Made by a program: the position numbers and the translations under genes. The notes under the pieces are model-generated. The model searched no databases and was not told the DNA's origin. It saw only the letters and a list, made by a program, of their open reading frames with translations. From contig NCGJ01000003.1 of assembly GCA_002281555.1 (NCBI GenBank), positions 62,001-126,000 on the forward strand: a DNA stretch of 64,000 nucleotides, in the 5' to 3' direction. Shown in pieces: positions 53,895-63,205 of this stretch. Source of the stretch: Hydrogenophilales bacterium 28-61-23 (GTDB lineage: Bacteria; Pseudomonadota; Gammaproteobacteria; Burkholderiales; Thiobacillaceae). How positions within the stretch are numbered: position 1 is the first letter of the stretch; each line of letters opens with the position of its first letter.

Positions 53895-56800
53895 TCAGTT
53901 GTTCGGCACTTCGGCGATGGCGTGTCGCGTGTCCGACACGAAGATGATGTCCGGCGCATCGGCGACGAGATCGGACACGTCCTTGAAGCCCGCGCCGCCG
54001 TCATCGACGACGCCCATGCGGAAGTCGGTCACGAAATCGACATAGGGCAGTTCCTCAACCAGATCGAGCAGCACCGAGCGGTAAAGACGGCCACCAAACT
54101 CGATCTGCCGTGTCGCATCGAAGGCCCAGGGCGAGAGTGCGCGGATCAGTGCCTGCTCCAGTTCGTTGCGGTGGAAGTTGAACGCGTAGCCGGCATGGAA
54201 GCGCACCTTGAAATCCAGCCGCACGCGCTGGTAACGCGGATTCTTGACCTTGATCTTGACCTGCATGCCGCAGTGCCGCTGCGCGTAGTCGGTCATGCGC
54301 GTCAGGCTGTCGAGATCGACGCGCGGCGCCAGCGGGTCGACCGCATTCCGGTTGCGCAGATCGGCTATCGCGATCAGCAGCACATGCCCCGGCGCGAGCC
54401 AGGACGCGTCGCTCGCATGCGGGATGCATTTGACCTTGTGCACCGCCGGAAACGCCTCGAGCAGCATGCGCTCGTAGTCCCAGGGCGAAATGCAGCGATC
54501 GCGGTGACGCAAGCGCTCGGCCGCGCGGCGCGTCAGCGTTTCGTCACGCTCTTGCGGCTGTCCGCCGAAACCGGCGTAGGGCTGCGCCACTTTCTTGATG
54601 CCCGCCGGCACGGCCTTGAGTTTGACAATGCTGCCAGCGGGCAGCGTGCTGGCAAGGTGCCCGGGATCGTTGCCCTGGTCCGCGAACACGACCTCGACCG
54701 CGTTCGCGGCCACCTCGATGAGCTGGCAGGCCGCCGCGCTGCCGGCATGGATCGCCGCGCGCAGCCAGACGCGGCCGCTGGGCATCCAGCTGTGCTCGGT
54801 GCTGGTTTCGCGCGGCAGGGTCAGGGCGACGATGCCGCTGGCAAGCAGGCGATTGCCGGTGTCGAGCACTAGCTCGCGCGGCCCGAGCGGACGCCAGTAG
54901 TTGTCGCACAGCACCGACCATTGAATGCTCCGCGCGCTCAACTCGGGGTCGGCGCTGCCTTCGGCCACCTGCATGAGCAGACTCACCGAGTCGCCCGCCG
55001 CGACGCCGCTCAGACCGATCAACAGGCCGCCTTCGTCCGGATAGCGCGGCAGCATGCGTACCGTCTTGTCGCTCACATAGTCGAGCTGTTCGCGCAGGAA
55101 TGCGTGTTCGCGCGCCTGGCCGAAGCAGCCGACATGGAAGAACTGCACATCCAGATTGGTGAAGCTTGTTTCACCCGCGCCCCCGGTGAGGCTCATGTCG
55201 ACCGTATCGGAGACGGCGCTGTAGCCGAGGTGGATGCCCTGCACGGTCGGGGTGTACGGCTCGTTGAGCACCTTGCCGTCGCGAGCAATCGCATGCCGCA
55301 CCGACTCCTTGCGGTAGTCGGCGTGCAGGAAATCCTCTTCGAGCGCGATCGTGATGAAGCCGCTGCGCGCGCTCGGCGCGGGCACTTGCGCGCGATCGAA
55401 CATCGGATGCGCGAGCTTGCTGCGCCGTCCCATCATGCGGGCGATGCCGCTGCCCGAGAACAGCAGCGCGAACAGGCGGCGGTCAGCCAGCTCGCGGATG
55501 CCCTGTTCGGCCTCGACCGGAGGCGCATTCGGCGTGAGCCTGGTCATGCCCTGGGCGTCGCGCAGCATGATGTCCTGCGCCACCGAGGTCAGTTGGCCGC
55601 CACGATCCTGATAGACCAGGCGGGCCGTCACGCCATTGCTCAGGCGATGCTGGTTCTGATAGTCGGCGTACCGGCTGTGCAGGTCGCTCGGCGCGGCCTG
55701 CCAGGCCAGGCTCAGGCGCAGATGGGTCAGACGCTTGGACAACGCCTCTTCACAGCCCACCATGAAGCGCGAACCCACCACCGGCTGCGGGCCGAACGGC
55801 TGGAAGGCTTTCTTCGGATTGAGGCTGCCGTTGTCGTTCTCCAGCGCCAGCGTCTGCACGCCTTCGACGTCGACGCGGATGCGCGCCACGCTCAGGCAGA
55901 GCCCTTCGAGATCCGCGTAGCTCAGCGCCGCGCCCGGTTGCAGCAGCAATTGCACGACCGGCGCTTGCGCGCTGAACGCCTGCGCATGCAGCGCGCGCTG
56001 GTAGTCGATCACCGCCGCGTCGCTCGCCCGCAGGTTGAAGTTCAGCGTCAGCGTTTGCCCTTGCAGGTCGCAGTCGATCGCAAACGGCCCCAGCCAGCCC
56101 TTCGGGCCGGTGACGTGAGCCTGGAAGGCCGCGGCGAAGTTCTCCCTGGTGTGCTTGCCGCCATCGAGGCCGCTCAGGGTCAGATCGATGCTGACCTTGC
56201 GCGCGCCCTCTTGCATGCGCAGCACCGGCGAGGCGAGCGCGAAACCGATCGGCGCCGCGGGCAGCGTGTTGGCGCCGAAGCCGCGCCACTTCGGTTGCGC
56301 CGGGTCGAGTGCGCCGCCGAGGCCGTCGGCGGAGTTGGCGACCGGCGCGAAGTAGACGCCCCGGTCGTCGCGGTACTCGCTATGCAGCGCCTCGACCTTG
56401 CCATGTCCGACCACGACCGTGCGCACCGGTTTGTAGAGCAGCTCCACGCCGCTCGCATCCTTGCCCGCCGAGAACACCTGTTCCGGCGCGATCGCCACCG
56501 GTGCGGCGCCCTTCTTCAGTTCCAGCAGCAGATGCGCATGATCCGGCCGCGCCGGGCGGGGCTTGAAGCGCAGCACATCCTTGAACTGGAAATCCATATG
56601 GCGCGCGGTGAATCCATTGAGCAACGCCTGCGGCTTGCGGTAGAGCTCGAAGAAAGCGCCCAGCAGGCCGAGGTGCGGCGGCACGTCGCCGTCCTGGCGG
56701 GCGAGCAGGGCGGCGGCGTCGCCGTCCGGGAAAAATTCGCCCCAGTCGCCATTGGCGCGCTCCGGGTCGTGCCGGTAGAAGCGCATCAGCGCGGCCTGGG

Positions 56801-56939
56801 CGCGCGCTTGCGCCAGCAATGCGGCGGCATCGCGCTCATCGACCTTGAAAAAGTCCGCGTCGAGTTCGGCTGACGCGCGCCCCCCCTGGCTCTGGCCCAG
56901 CCGCGAAATCATGTTCTGGATGATGTCTTTTTCAGCCAC
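53895..56939 (-). CDS. eCIS baseplate J-type protein (Afp11-like)
   Basis: A 1014-residue baseplate wedge protein, the largest structural component in the locus. It begins MAEKDIIQNMISRLGQSQGG. The baseplate_J-like fold lies in the C-terminal half, with RHRDRCISPWDYERMLLEAFP and VRLDFKVRFHAGYAFNF as the most typical parts. Its stop is ten bases before the second J-type gene. These two proteins form the wedges that join spike, tube and sheath. Confidence 0.88.
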   Translation of the reverse strand: MAEKDIIQNMISRLGQSQGGRASAELDADFFKVDERDAAALLAQARAQAALMRFYRHDPERANGDWGEFFPDGDAAALLARQDGDVPPHLGLLGAFFELYRKPQALLNGFTARHMDFQFKDVLRFKPRPARPDHAHLLLELKKGAAPVAIAPEQVFSAGKDASGVELLYKPVRTVVVGHGKVEALHSEYRDDRGVYFAPVANSADGLGGALDPAQPKWRGFGANTLPAAPIGFALASPVLRMQEGARKVSIDLTLSGLDGGKHTRENFAAAFQAHVTGPKGWLGPFAIDCDLQGQTLTLNFNLRASDAAVIDYQRALHAQAFSAQAPVVQLLLQPGAALSYADLEGLCLSVARIRVDVEGVQTLALENDNGSLNPKKAFQPFGPQPVVGSRFMVGCEEALSKRLTHLRLSLAWQAAPSDLHSRYADYQNQHRLSNGVTARLVYQDRGGQLTSVAQDIMLRDAQGMTRLTPNAPPVEAEQGIRELADRRLFALLFSGSGIARMMGRRSKLAHPMFDRAQVPAPSARSGFITIALEEDFLHADYRKESVRHAIARDGKVLNEPYTPTVQGIHLGYSAVSDTVDMSLTGGAGETSFTNLDVQFFHVGCFGQAREHAFLREQLDYVSDKTVRMLPRYPDEGGLLIGLSGVAAGDSVSLLMQVAEGSADPELSARSIQWSVLCDNYWRPLGPRELVLDTGNRLLASGIVALTLPRETSTEHSWMPSGRVWLRAAIHAGSAAACQLIEVAANAVEVVFADQGNDPGHLASTLPAGSIVKLKAVPAGIKKVAQPYAGFGGQPQERDETLTRRAAERLRHRDRCISPWDYERMLLEAFPAVHKVKCIPHASDASWLAPGHVLLIAIADLRNRNAVDPLAPRVDLDSLTRMTDYAQRHCGMQVKIKVKNPRYQRVRLDFKVRFHAGYAFNFHRNELEQALIRALSPWAFDATRQIEFGGRLYRSVLLDLVEELPYVDFVTDFRMGVVDDGGAGFKDVSDLVADAPDIIFVSDTRHAIAEVPNN

Positions 56940-56954
56940 GCTATGTGTTCCCTG

Positions 56955-57401
56955 TCACCGGTCCGCCGCGCCCGACACCGAGGCGCGCACTTCATTGCCG
57001 TCAGTCCGGTAGAACGGGAAAACCAGGTTGAAACGCGAATTGGTGGCGCGCACCTCGTACTCCACCAGCACATGCAGCGAACCCTCGTTCGGGTCGGGGC
57101 TGTCGACCCGCAGATTCAGCAGCTTGATGCGCGGCTCGTAGATCAGGATCGCGGTACGAACCCGGTCGAGCAGCAGGCTGCGCATCGTGGTGCTCATCGG
57201 CTCGAACATCAGCGCATGCATGTCCAGCCCGAACCGGGGCTCCAGGAAGCGTTCGCCCGGCACGGTGCCGAACAGGATGTTCAGACTCTCCCGGATATCC
57301 TGTTCGTCCTGGCTCATGACCACGCCGCCGCCGGCAAAGCGTGGCGGGAAGCTCCAGCCGGAGCCGAGGAAGGAGTTGTAGAGTTCGTCGCTGTCAGCCA
57401 T
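56955..57401 (-). CDS. eCIS baseplate wedge protein, gp25-like (Afp9-like)
   Basis: A 148-residue gp25/W-family protein, needed to start sheath assembly from the baseplate. The hallmark VPGERFLEPRFGLDMH is at about residues 47-62, and the last beta strands (RFNLVFPFYR) complete the LysM-like fold of gp25. The gene lies between PAAR and the J-type genes, in swapped order relative to Afp9-Afp10 of Serratia. Confidence 0.9.
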   Translation of the reverse strand: MADSDELYNSFLGSGWSFPPRFAGGGVVMSQDEQDIRESLNILFGTVPGERFLEPRFGLDMHALMFEPMSTTMRSLLLDRVRTAILIYEPRIKLLNLRVDSPDPNEGSLHVLVEYEVRATNSRFNLVFPFYRTDGNEVRASVSGAADR

Positions 57402-57417
57402 GTCTCGCTCCGTCGCC

Positions 57418-57696
57418 TCAGCCGATCATGACCGTGGTTTGCCCCACCGCCGCCATCGCGCCGCAAAGGCAGCCGTCGGTGGTGCGCAAGGCGGGTACGC
57501 CGCCGAACAGCACCGTGCCGCTGCCGCTGGGAAAAACGCTCACGGTCGGTTGATGACCGCTCGGCGGCAGCGAGCAGACATGCATGTCGCCCGCCACCGC
57601 GGCGGGTTTTCCGCCAATCTGCACCGTGGCCGAGCCGGGGCCGACGATGCCGCCGCCGTGGGTGCTGATGTCGCCTACGCAAACCGCGAATGCCAT
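57418..57696 (-). CDS. PAAR-domain spike tip protein (Afp10-like)
   Basis: A 92-residue PAAR protein that sharpens the VgrG spike and binds metal at its apex. It begins MAFAVCVGDISTHGG and has the repeated Gly-rich turns GPGSATVQIGGKPAAVAGD, SGSGTVLFGG and TTDGCLCG. His13, His39, Cys41 and Cys75/Cys77 are candidate metal ligands. No effector extension is fused to it. Confidence 0.92.
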   Translation of the reverse strand: MAFAVCVGDISTHGGGIVGPGSATVQIGGKPAAVAGDMHVCSLPPSGHQPTVSVFPSGSGTVLFGGVPALRTTDGCLCGAMAAVGQTTVMIG

Positions 57697-57715
57697 GTTC
57701 CGTTCTCCCGATTGC

Positions 57716-59452
57716 TCAGTTGATCTGCACCATGCCGCCTTTGATTTTCGTCACGGCGCCGCTCGACAGCTCGGCCTGGGTGCCGCCCTCGAGCTTGAGT
57801 TCGGTGCCGCCCTTGGCGCTGAACGAAGTGCCGGACTCCAGCTTCGCCTCGGTGCCCGCCTTGAGCGTGAGCGCCTTGCTCGTCTCGATGGCGATGCCGT
57901 CGGCATTCATGGTGATGGTGTTGCTGTTCTGGTCGGCCAGCACGATGGATTTGTCGTCCTCGCTGAGCGTGATGCGGTTGCCCGCCGGGGTCTCGACGAC
58001 GATGATGTTTTTCTCGTCGTCGAAGGTCAGGCGCAGGCCCGCGCGACTGACGTAACCCTTCTCGTGATTGTCATCCGCGCCCTTGAACGGCGCGGGCAGC
58101 GCGCTGCTGTGCAGCATGCCGAGGATCACGCCGTGGCGCGGGTCTTCGTCGAGGAAGCCGAGCGCCACTTCGTCGCCGATTTCGGGGCGAAAAAAGAAGC
58201 CGCGTTCCTTGCCCGCATCGAGGCTTGCGACGCGGGCCCAGATGCCTTCGTCGTCCTTGTCGACCATCGGCAGACGCACCCGCACGCGGTCTTCGCCATC
58301 CGGGTCTTCATTGCTCACCACGACGCCGATCTGCAGGCCCGCCACGTGGGCGAGCAGGCCGCCAGCGGCCGGCGCGGACATATCGCCGGGCGGCAACGGG
58401 TCGAGTCCGCCGAATTGCACATGGGTCTTCCAGCCCTGCACCAGATCGAAGTCCTGGCGCACGCCGGTCACGAAGACCTTGCCGTTGAAACGAGCGCCGA
58501 CCCCGGCGAGTTCCACCACGTCGCCGGGTTTGACCGCGCCGACGCCCTCGCACTTGGCGCGGCCGCTGACCTTGTTGACGCGCGCGCGCAGCCATTCGCC
58601 GTCGGCCCAGGCTTGCGCTTCGGCTTCGGCCAGCGCGGCATGGCGCAGCTCGAGCGATTCGGCCGCGGCGACCGCCGCGAGATCGTCGCCGGAAAGGTTG
58701 CCCGGGCCGGTGTAGCCCGGCGCGCCGCCTTCGACTTCGAACAGGCTTTGCCGGGCCGGATCCCAGCTGATGCCGCGCACTGCGGAGAACTGCGCGCGCG
58801 CGTCGATCTCGGCGTCGAACTCGAGCAGGGTGGCGCCGAACTTCAGGGTGCAGCGCGGCGCGGCGCCGACTTCGGGTTTTTTGACCACGAGCGTGTCGCC
58901 ATCGGGCCAGACCAGAAGGCCATTGGCATGCGCGCGGGCCAGCAGGAAGTCCCAGTCGCTGGTATGAAACTGCACCAACTGTTTGTGTTTCAGCGCGGTG
59001 GCCATCACATCGCCGGAGAGGCCCGCCTTGCCGAGCAGCGCCTCGATCACATCGCTGTCGGACTGATCGAAGTAGCTGGCATCGCCGCGCGTGACCGTCA
59101 TCTTCATCGCCGCATGGCGACACTCGATGATCAGTTGCGGCGCGCTGCTTTCACGCACCTTCACGCGGTGCCGCACGATGATGCCCTTGAACAGCGAATC
59201 CTGTTGCGCGCCCGCGCCGGCAAGTATCTCGATGGCCTTGCCCGGCGTGAACAGATCGCCATTGCCGAGCGGGAAGTCGCCGCTCGCGGCGCTGCCATCG
59301 AGATAGACCAGGCGCGCCGAGGCGATGCGGTTGACCACCAGGCTGATGTTCACCGCCAGCAACTGGTGTTCGCGCGGCACCGCCGCGCCAGCCACCTTGA
59401 CGCTGAATTCGCGGTGCTCGGCGGCAATCGGCAGGGTGCGCGTGTCGGGCAT
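57716..59452 (-). CDS. VgrG-like spike protein (Afp8-like)
   Basis: A 578-residue spike that punctures the target membrane. The ATG at 59452 overlaps the end of the LysM gene region by a base or two of spacing and begins MPDTRTLPIAAEHREF. The gp27-like domain covers about 1-360, the gp5-like OB fold follows around DGEDRVRVRLPMVDKDDEG (about 390), and a repeated beta-helix closes the protein with short KAGTEAKLESGTSFSAKGGT-type repeats at the C-terminus. No effector domain is attached, so cargo must be loaded otherwise. Confidence 0.93.
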   Translation of the reverse strand: MPDTRTLPIAAEHREFSVKVAGAAVPREHQLLAVNISLVVNRIASARLVYLDGSAASGDFPLGNGDLFTPGKAIEILAGAGAQQDSLFKGIIVRHRVKVRESSAPQLIIECRHAAMKMTVTRGDASYFDQSDSDVIEALLGKAGLSGDVMATALKHKQLVQFHTSDWDFLLARAHANGLLVWPDGDTLVVKKPEVGAAPRCTLKFGATLLEFDAEIDARAQFSAVRGISWDPARQSLFEVEGGAPGYTGPGNLSGDDLAAVAAAESLELRHAALAEAEAQAWADGEWLRARVNKVSGRAKCEGVGAVKPGDVVELAGVGARFNGKVFVTGVRQDFDLVQGWKTHVQFGGLDPLPPGDMSAPAAGGLLAHVAGLQIGVVVSNEDPDGEDRVRVRLPMVDKDDEGIWARVASLDAGKERGFFFRPEIGDEVALGFLDEDPRHGVILGMLHSSALPAPFKGADDNHEKGYVSRAGLRLTFDDEKNIIVVETPAGNRITLSEDDKSIVLADQNSNTITMNADGIAIETSKALTLKAGTEAKLESGTSFSAKGGTELKLEGGTQAELSSGAVTKIKGGMVQIN

Positions 59453-59454
59453 CG

Positions 59455-60129
59455 CTACTTCTCCAAGGGCGGAAAGTAGATCCGCATGCCGGGCAAAATA
59501 TTGCGGAAGTCGTCGATCCCGTTGGCTTGCGCGACGCGCAGGTAGAGACGCGGATCGCCGTAGATTTCGTTGCATAGCGCCGGCAGCTTGTCGCCCGCCT
59601 TGACCACGCGCAGGTGGGTGAGATCGGGCGACTGATCCTGCGCGATGGCGACACGCGTGGTGTCGTCGGAATTGTCGGTGAAACTCGCGCTGATGACCGC
59701 GCGCAACGGCACCCCGTTGGGCTGGAACAGCTTGTAGGCGATCGACGCGCTTTTGAGCACGCAACGTTTGACGGTGAGCGTGCCCCAGCTGACCTTGAGG
59801 TAATTGGGGCGGTGAATGTCGCCGTTGTAGCCGGTGACGGTCTGGAACGCCTCGACCTTCTGCTGCACATCGATGCGCGTGCCGTTGGCGCCAGTGCCAT
59901 CGAGGAAGAAGGTGAGCGCGAGCTCGCCCGGCTTCATCTTCTTGAAGTTCATGCGGCTGCCGGTCGTACCCGAACCTTGCGCCGCGTCGTACTCCATTTC
60001 GTACGAAAGGGTGATTTCGTTCGGGTTCACGTAGGACGCGAACTGGCTCGCCGGCTCGCCCGAGTAGTCGGGCGTGGTGTAGGCGAGGATCAGCAGCTTC
60101 TCCAACGTGCCGCGGTCCGAGGTGCTCAT
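59455..60129 (-). CDS. eCIS LysM-domain baseplate protein (Afp7-like)
   Basis: A 224-residue protein with an N-terminal phage-tail-like beta domain and a C-terminal LysM domain (HLRVVKAGDKLPALC to PGMRIYFPPL, about 172-222). In Afp this component sits at the inner baseplate and joins tube to spike. It follows the small DUF5908-like gene by three bases. The start, MSTSDRGTLEKLLIL, is in line with the family. Confidence 0.9.
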   Translation of the reverse strand: MSTSDRGTLEKLLILAYTTPDYSGEPASQFASYVNPNEITLSYEMEYDAAQGSGTTGSRMNFKKMKPGELALTFFLDGTGANGTRIDVQQKVEAFQTVTGYNGDIHRPNYLKVSWGTLTVKRCVLKSASIAYKLFQPNGVPLRAVISASFTDNSDDTTRVAIAQDQSPDLTHLRVVKAGDKLPALCNEIYGDPRLYLRVAQANGIDDFRNILPGMRIYFPPLEK

Positions 60130-60132
60130 GCT

Positions 60133-60294
60133 CTATCGTTCCTCGCGCTCGCGCAGGATGTCGAGCACGCGTTCGACGCACTCGGCGACGATCTCCTGTT
60201 TACTCTCGGTCGCCGAGGCTGGCGTATTGGCGCCGCCGGCGGCCTGGTTGGTGACTTCCACCGAAATCACCACTTCATCCACGATGATGGGCAT
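60133..60294 (-). CDS. DUF5908-like small eCIS peptide (Afp6-like)
   Basis: A 53-residue protein, easily missed because of its size: it begins MPIIVDEVVISVEV and ends in a charged helix ILREREER. The beta strand plus C-terminal helix matches the small DUF5908 proteins at this position in eCIS loci, between the second tube protein and the LysM protein. It is translated from the ATG at 60294, nine bases after the stop of the upstream gene. The role is unknown; a chaperone or tube-baseplate link is likely. Confidence 0.85.
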   Translation of the reverse strand: MPIIVDEVVISVEVTNQAAGGANTPASATESKQEIVAECVERVLDILREREER

Positions 60295-60303
60295 GACTAA
60301 TCC

Positions 60304-60750
60304 TCAGGTGCGATCCACGGTGAAGTACTGGTAGAACAACTGCAACGACTCGATGACGACCGCGTTGCTCGACGCACTCAGATCCGTGATCGCCCACCGG
60401 GTCGGGTAGGCGCCGACCAGATGCCAGGTCATCAGCGGTTCATGCGACGCATTCAGCAACTTGACGTCCACGCTTTTGGGCTCGATGCGATAGTCCTCGA
60501 TGCACCGCCGCGACCAATTCCATACTTCCGAATTGAGCAGCAGCCCGCGCTTGAGAACCAGCTCGGGATACTTCGCGCGGGTCGGATATTTCTGAATGAA
60601 GCGGTTCTCTCCACCTTCGGCGACCTCTTCGGCGCCCATATCCACCGAGAGTCCGCTGACCTCGGTGAAACGCACATCGTGGTCGTTGGGCGGCAGCCCG
60701 AGCACCTCCACCTTGAAGTGGAAGCCGACCGGCGGGTAGTAGTTGGCCAT
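60304..60750 (-). CDS. eCIS tube protein (Afp5-like, baseplate-proximal)
   Basis: A 148-residue inner-tube protein of the phage gp19/Hcp-like family. The VGFHFKVEVLG start and RFTEVSGLSVDMGAEEV block are typical; LNASHEPLMTWHL is the family's C-terminal strand pair. It is likely the adaptor ring between tube and spike because it is second in order. Similar to, but clearly different from, the tube gene before it. Confidence 0.9.
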   Translation of the reverse strand: MANYYPPVGFHFKVEVLGLPPNDHDVRFTEVSGLSVDMGAEEVAEGGENRFIQKYPTRAKYPELVLKRGLLLNSEVWNWSRRCIEDYRIEPKSVDVKLLNASHEPLMTWHLVGAYPTRWAITDLSASSNAVVIESLQLFYQYFTVDRT

Positions 60751-60760
60751 GGCGCGAACC

Positions 60761-61195
60761 CTAGTCGTTCTGCACTTCCAGCCCTTCGTGGGCGAGCTCG
60801 ATGGACTCGATCGCCACCTCGTTGCCCGAGGCCTTGAGCGCCGGGCCCTCGACTTTGACCGGGAAGGCGTTCTGCGCCTTCCACACCATCACGGGCTCGT
60901 GCTTTTCGTTGAGCAGGCTGATCACGATGTCGCGACGCTCCACCGTGTTGAGTTTGACGGTGGAGAGCCACTTGAAGAAGTCGTTGTCGCTCTTGATGAC
61001 GCCGCGCTTGAGCGTGATGTTGCTGAACTTGCGCAGGCCGGGCATCTTGATCGACGAATACTCCGGGAAGGAGCCGTCGCGATATTCGATGGCCTGGTTC
61101 TCCTGCGTGAGGCCGGTGACCTCGGAGAAGCCAATGCGTGTGCCGCCCCACTGCACGGTGAAGTGAAAAACGGGCAAGGGATACTGAGCTGGCAT
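60761..61195 (-). CDS. eCIS tube protein (Afp1-like, main tube)
   Basis: A 144-residue tube protein that begins MPAQYPLPVFHFTVQWGG, then GFSEVTGLTQENQAIEYRDG, the typical pattern of the main tube subunit. LLNEKHEPVMVWKAQNAFP corresponds to the same strands in the second tube protein. It is directly behind the sheath gene. Hexamer rings of this protein form the hollow needle through which cargo would pass. Confidence 0.92.
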   Translation of the reverse strand: MPAQYPLPVFHFTVQWGGTRIGFSEVTGLTQENQAIEYRDGSFPEYSSIKMPGLRKFSNITLKRGVIKSDNDFFKWLSTVKLNTVERRDIVISLLNEKHEPVMVWKAQNAFPVKVEGPALKASGNEVAIESIELAHEGLEVQND

Positions 61196-61241
61196 GATGA
61201 AGTTCCTTTAGGCTGAAGTTGATCGGTCCAAGCCGATGGGT

Positions 61242-63194
61242 TCAGGAGGTCTGCAGCTTGTGCGAGAACTGGAGAATGATGAACTCCGCCGGACGCACGG
61301 CGGCCATGCCGATCTGCACGTTCAAGCGACCTTCGAGGATGTCCTGCGCGTTCATCGTCACACCCAGGCCGCAGCGCACGAAGAAGGCATCTTTCGGCGT
61401 GGCGCCCGCCAGCGCGCCTTCGCGCCACTTCTGGGTCAGGTAGTTCTCGATCATGCCGCGCACCTTGACCCAGGTATTGGCGTCGTTCGGCTCGAACACC
61501 GCCCAGTAGGTCGACTTCTTGACCGACTCTTCGACCATGTTGAAGAAACGCCGCACCGAGATATAGCGCCACTCGTTGTCATTGCCCGCCAGGGTGCGTG
61601 CGCCCCATACCAGCGTGCCCTTGCCGGCAAAGGCGCGGATGGCGTTGATCGACTTGCCCGCGACCGCGTCGACGTTGAGGCCGTCGGTATCCGAACTGTC
61701 GAAGTTCACTTCCGGCGCGATGACGCTGTTCAGACTCACATTCGCCGGCGCCTTCCACACGCCACGCTGGTTATCGATCAGCGAATAGATGCCGGCGATG
61801 GCGCCGCTGGGCGGGCAGCTGGTCAGCGTGTTGTTGATGCCTTTGATGAGATTGGCATAGACGCCGAAGTTCTCCAGCAGGCTTTGCTCATAGGTGGCGC
61901 GGTAGGAGGCCGCGCCGGTGGACAGGCTGTTGATGACGCCGCTTGCCGCGGAGAAGGCCGCGTTGACGAAGGGCAGCGCAGCATTGAGCAGTTCGGGCTC
62001 GGTCGCCAAAGCCGGCGGGATGCCCGTGCTGCTCGCGGCGGGCGGCGTGCCCGCGAAAATGCCGCCCCACTGCGCGCCGTCCGCATTGATGCCGGCGCTC
62101 CACTGCAGGGTGTAGGAAAAAGGCGCGGCATCCATGCGGGTCTTGAGTTCCTGCTCGAAAGCGATCAGCTTGCCGTAGGCATCCTTCAGTGGCGAGACGA
62201 TGCCGGCGGCGGCATCGTTGCGCAGCTTGCCGTGAACGAAGGCGGCGCCGCCGTTCGCGCAGGTTTCGACCAACTCGGCGAGCTTGTACAGATAGGCGAA
62301 CAGATTCTGCATGTCGACAGCGCTCGGGCTGGAGCGGTACTCGGTCATCAGGTCGGCCTGGCGCGCCGAAATGCTCTTTCCGCCGCCCCCCGTCGCCGTG
62401 TCGATGCGCGCCGCGAAACCGGCGACGTCGGCCTGCGCGTCGTCGATGGACTTCATCAGCGCCAGCAGATCCGCATCGGAGGTCAGGCTTTGCAGCGTGA
62501 CCGTCGAGCCGCCTTTCTCGATGACCGACTTGATGTTGGCGTAACCGACGTTCTTGCTGTAATTGAGTTTGAGCCAGGGCGTGTAGGCCGCGCCGTATTT
62601 CAGATGATTGATGCCCAGCTTGTCGCGGAAAGCCGTGCCCAGCGGATCGTCCTTGCGCATGTCCAGCACCGCCACGCGGTCGCCCAGCGCGCCGCATTGC
62701 GCGAGCGCGGCCTGCTGCACCACGGCCAGATTGTCGGCCGGCAGCGAGGCCGCGTCGGGGAACAGCAAAATGGTCGGCTCATCGTACTTTCTGAGCGCCT
62801 CGACACCGGCCTTGAGCTTGGTGTGGTCGGCTGCGGTGAGGTAATTGTCGGCGCCCACCGAAACGACGTAACAGTCGCCGCCACCGTTGTCGAAGAACAG
62901 GCGCAGGCTGTCGTACATATAGAAGTTCGAACTCACTTCGGCGCGCACGAAGTTGTTGGCGTCGTCGATCACCACCTTGCTGACGTTGATCCGCGGCGCC
63001 TTGCCGAACAAGGCCTCGTATTCGAGCAGCGACTTGAGGCGCGTGGGCACATTGAGCAAGTCGCCGCCGACAATACGTCGAGCGAATTCGGTGTAACCGA
63101 CAAAGGCGGGAATGGCTGTTTCCACTTCGGCAACCGAGGGCGGAAAGACGGAGATTTCTTCGACGTAAACATCCGGGGTTCGATAAGTTGGCAT
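61242..63194 (-). CDS. eCIS contractile sheath protein
   Basis: A 650-residue sheath subunit. It begins MPTYRTPDVYVEEISVFPPS and has AVEVTAIPAFVGYT-like residues near 27 as seen in all eCIS and phage sheaths. The C-terminal conserved domain (about 510-650) contains VWGARTLAGND and WRYISVRRFFNMVEESV. A variable middle domain is inserted between. Only one sheath gene is visible; Afp has three. More could lie upstream of the window. Confidence 0.94.
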   Translation of the reverse strand: MPTYRTPDVYVEEISVFPPSVAEVETAIPAFVGYTEFARRIVGGDLLNVPTRLKSLLEYEALFGKAPRINVSKVVIDDANNFVRAEVSSNFYMYDSLRLFFDNGGGDCYVVSVGADNYLTAADHTKLKAGVEALRKYDEPTILLFPDAASLPADNLAVVQQAALAQCGALGDRVAVLDMRKDDPLGTAFRDKLGINHLKYGAAYTPWLKLNYSKNVGYANIKSVIEKGGSTVTLQSLTSDADLLALMKSIDDAQADVAGFAARIDTATGGGGKSISARQADLMTEYRSSPSAVDMQNLFAYLYKLAELVETCANGGAAFVHGKLRNDAAAGIVSPLKDAYGKLIAFEQELKTRMDAAPFSYTLQWSAGINADGAQWGGIFAGTPPAASSTGIPPALATEPELLNAALPFVNAAFSAASGVINSLSTGAASYRATYEQSLLENFGVYANLIKGINNTLTSCPPSGAIAGIYSLIDNQRGVWKAPANVSLNSVIAPEVNFDSSDTDGLNVDAVAGKSINAIRAFAGKGTLVWGARTLAGNDNEWRYISVRRFFNMVEESVKKSTYWAVFEPNDANTWVKVRGMIENYLTQKWREGALAGATPKDAFFVRCGLGVTMNAQDILEGRLNVQIGMAAVRPAEFIILQFSHKLQTS

Positions 63195-63205
63195 GTTGAG
63201 GCCCT

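Noticed and set aside
54921-56873. Plus-strand open frame of 650 codons opposite the first J-type gene
   Set aside because: Antisense shadow; the minus-strand frame has recognised baseplate features and a continuous operon layout.
57584-59479. Plus-strand open frame of 631 codons opposite the spike gene
   Set aside because: Antisense to VgrG-like coding sequence, no ribosome site or recognisable domain.
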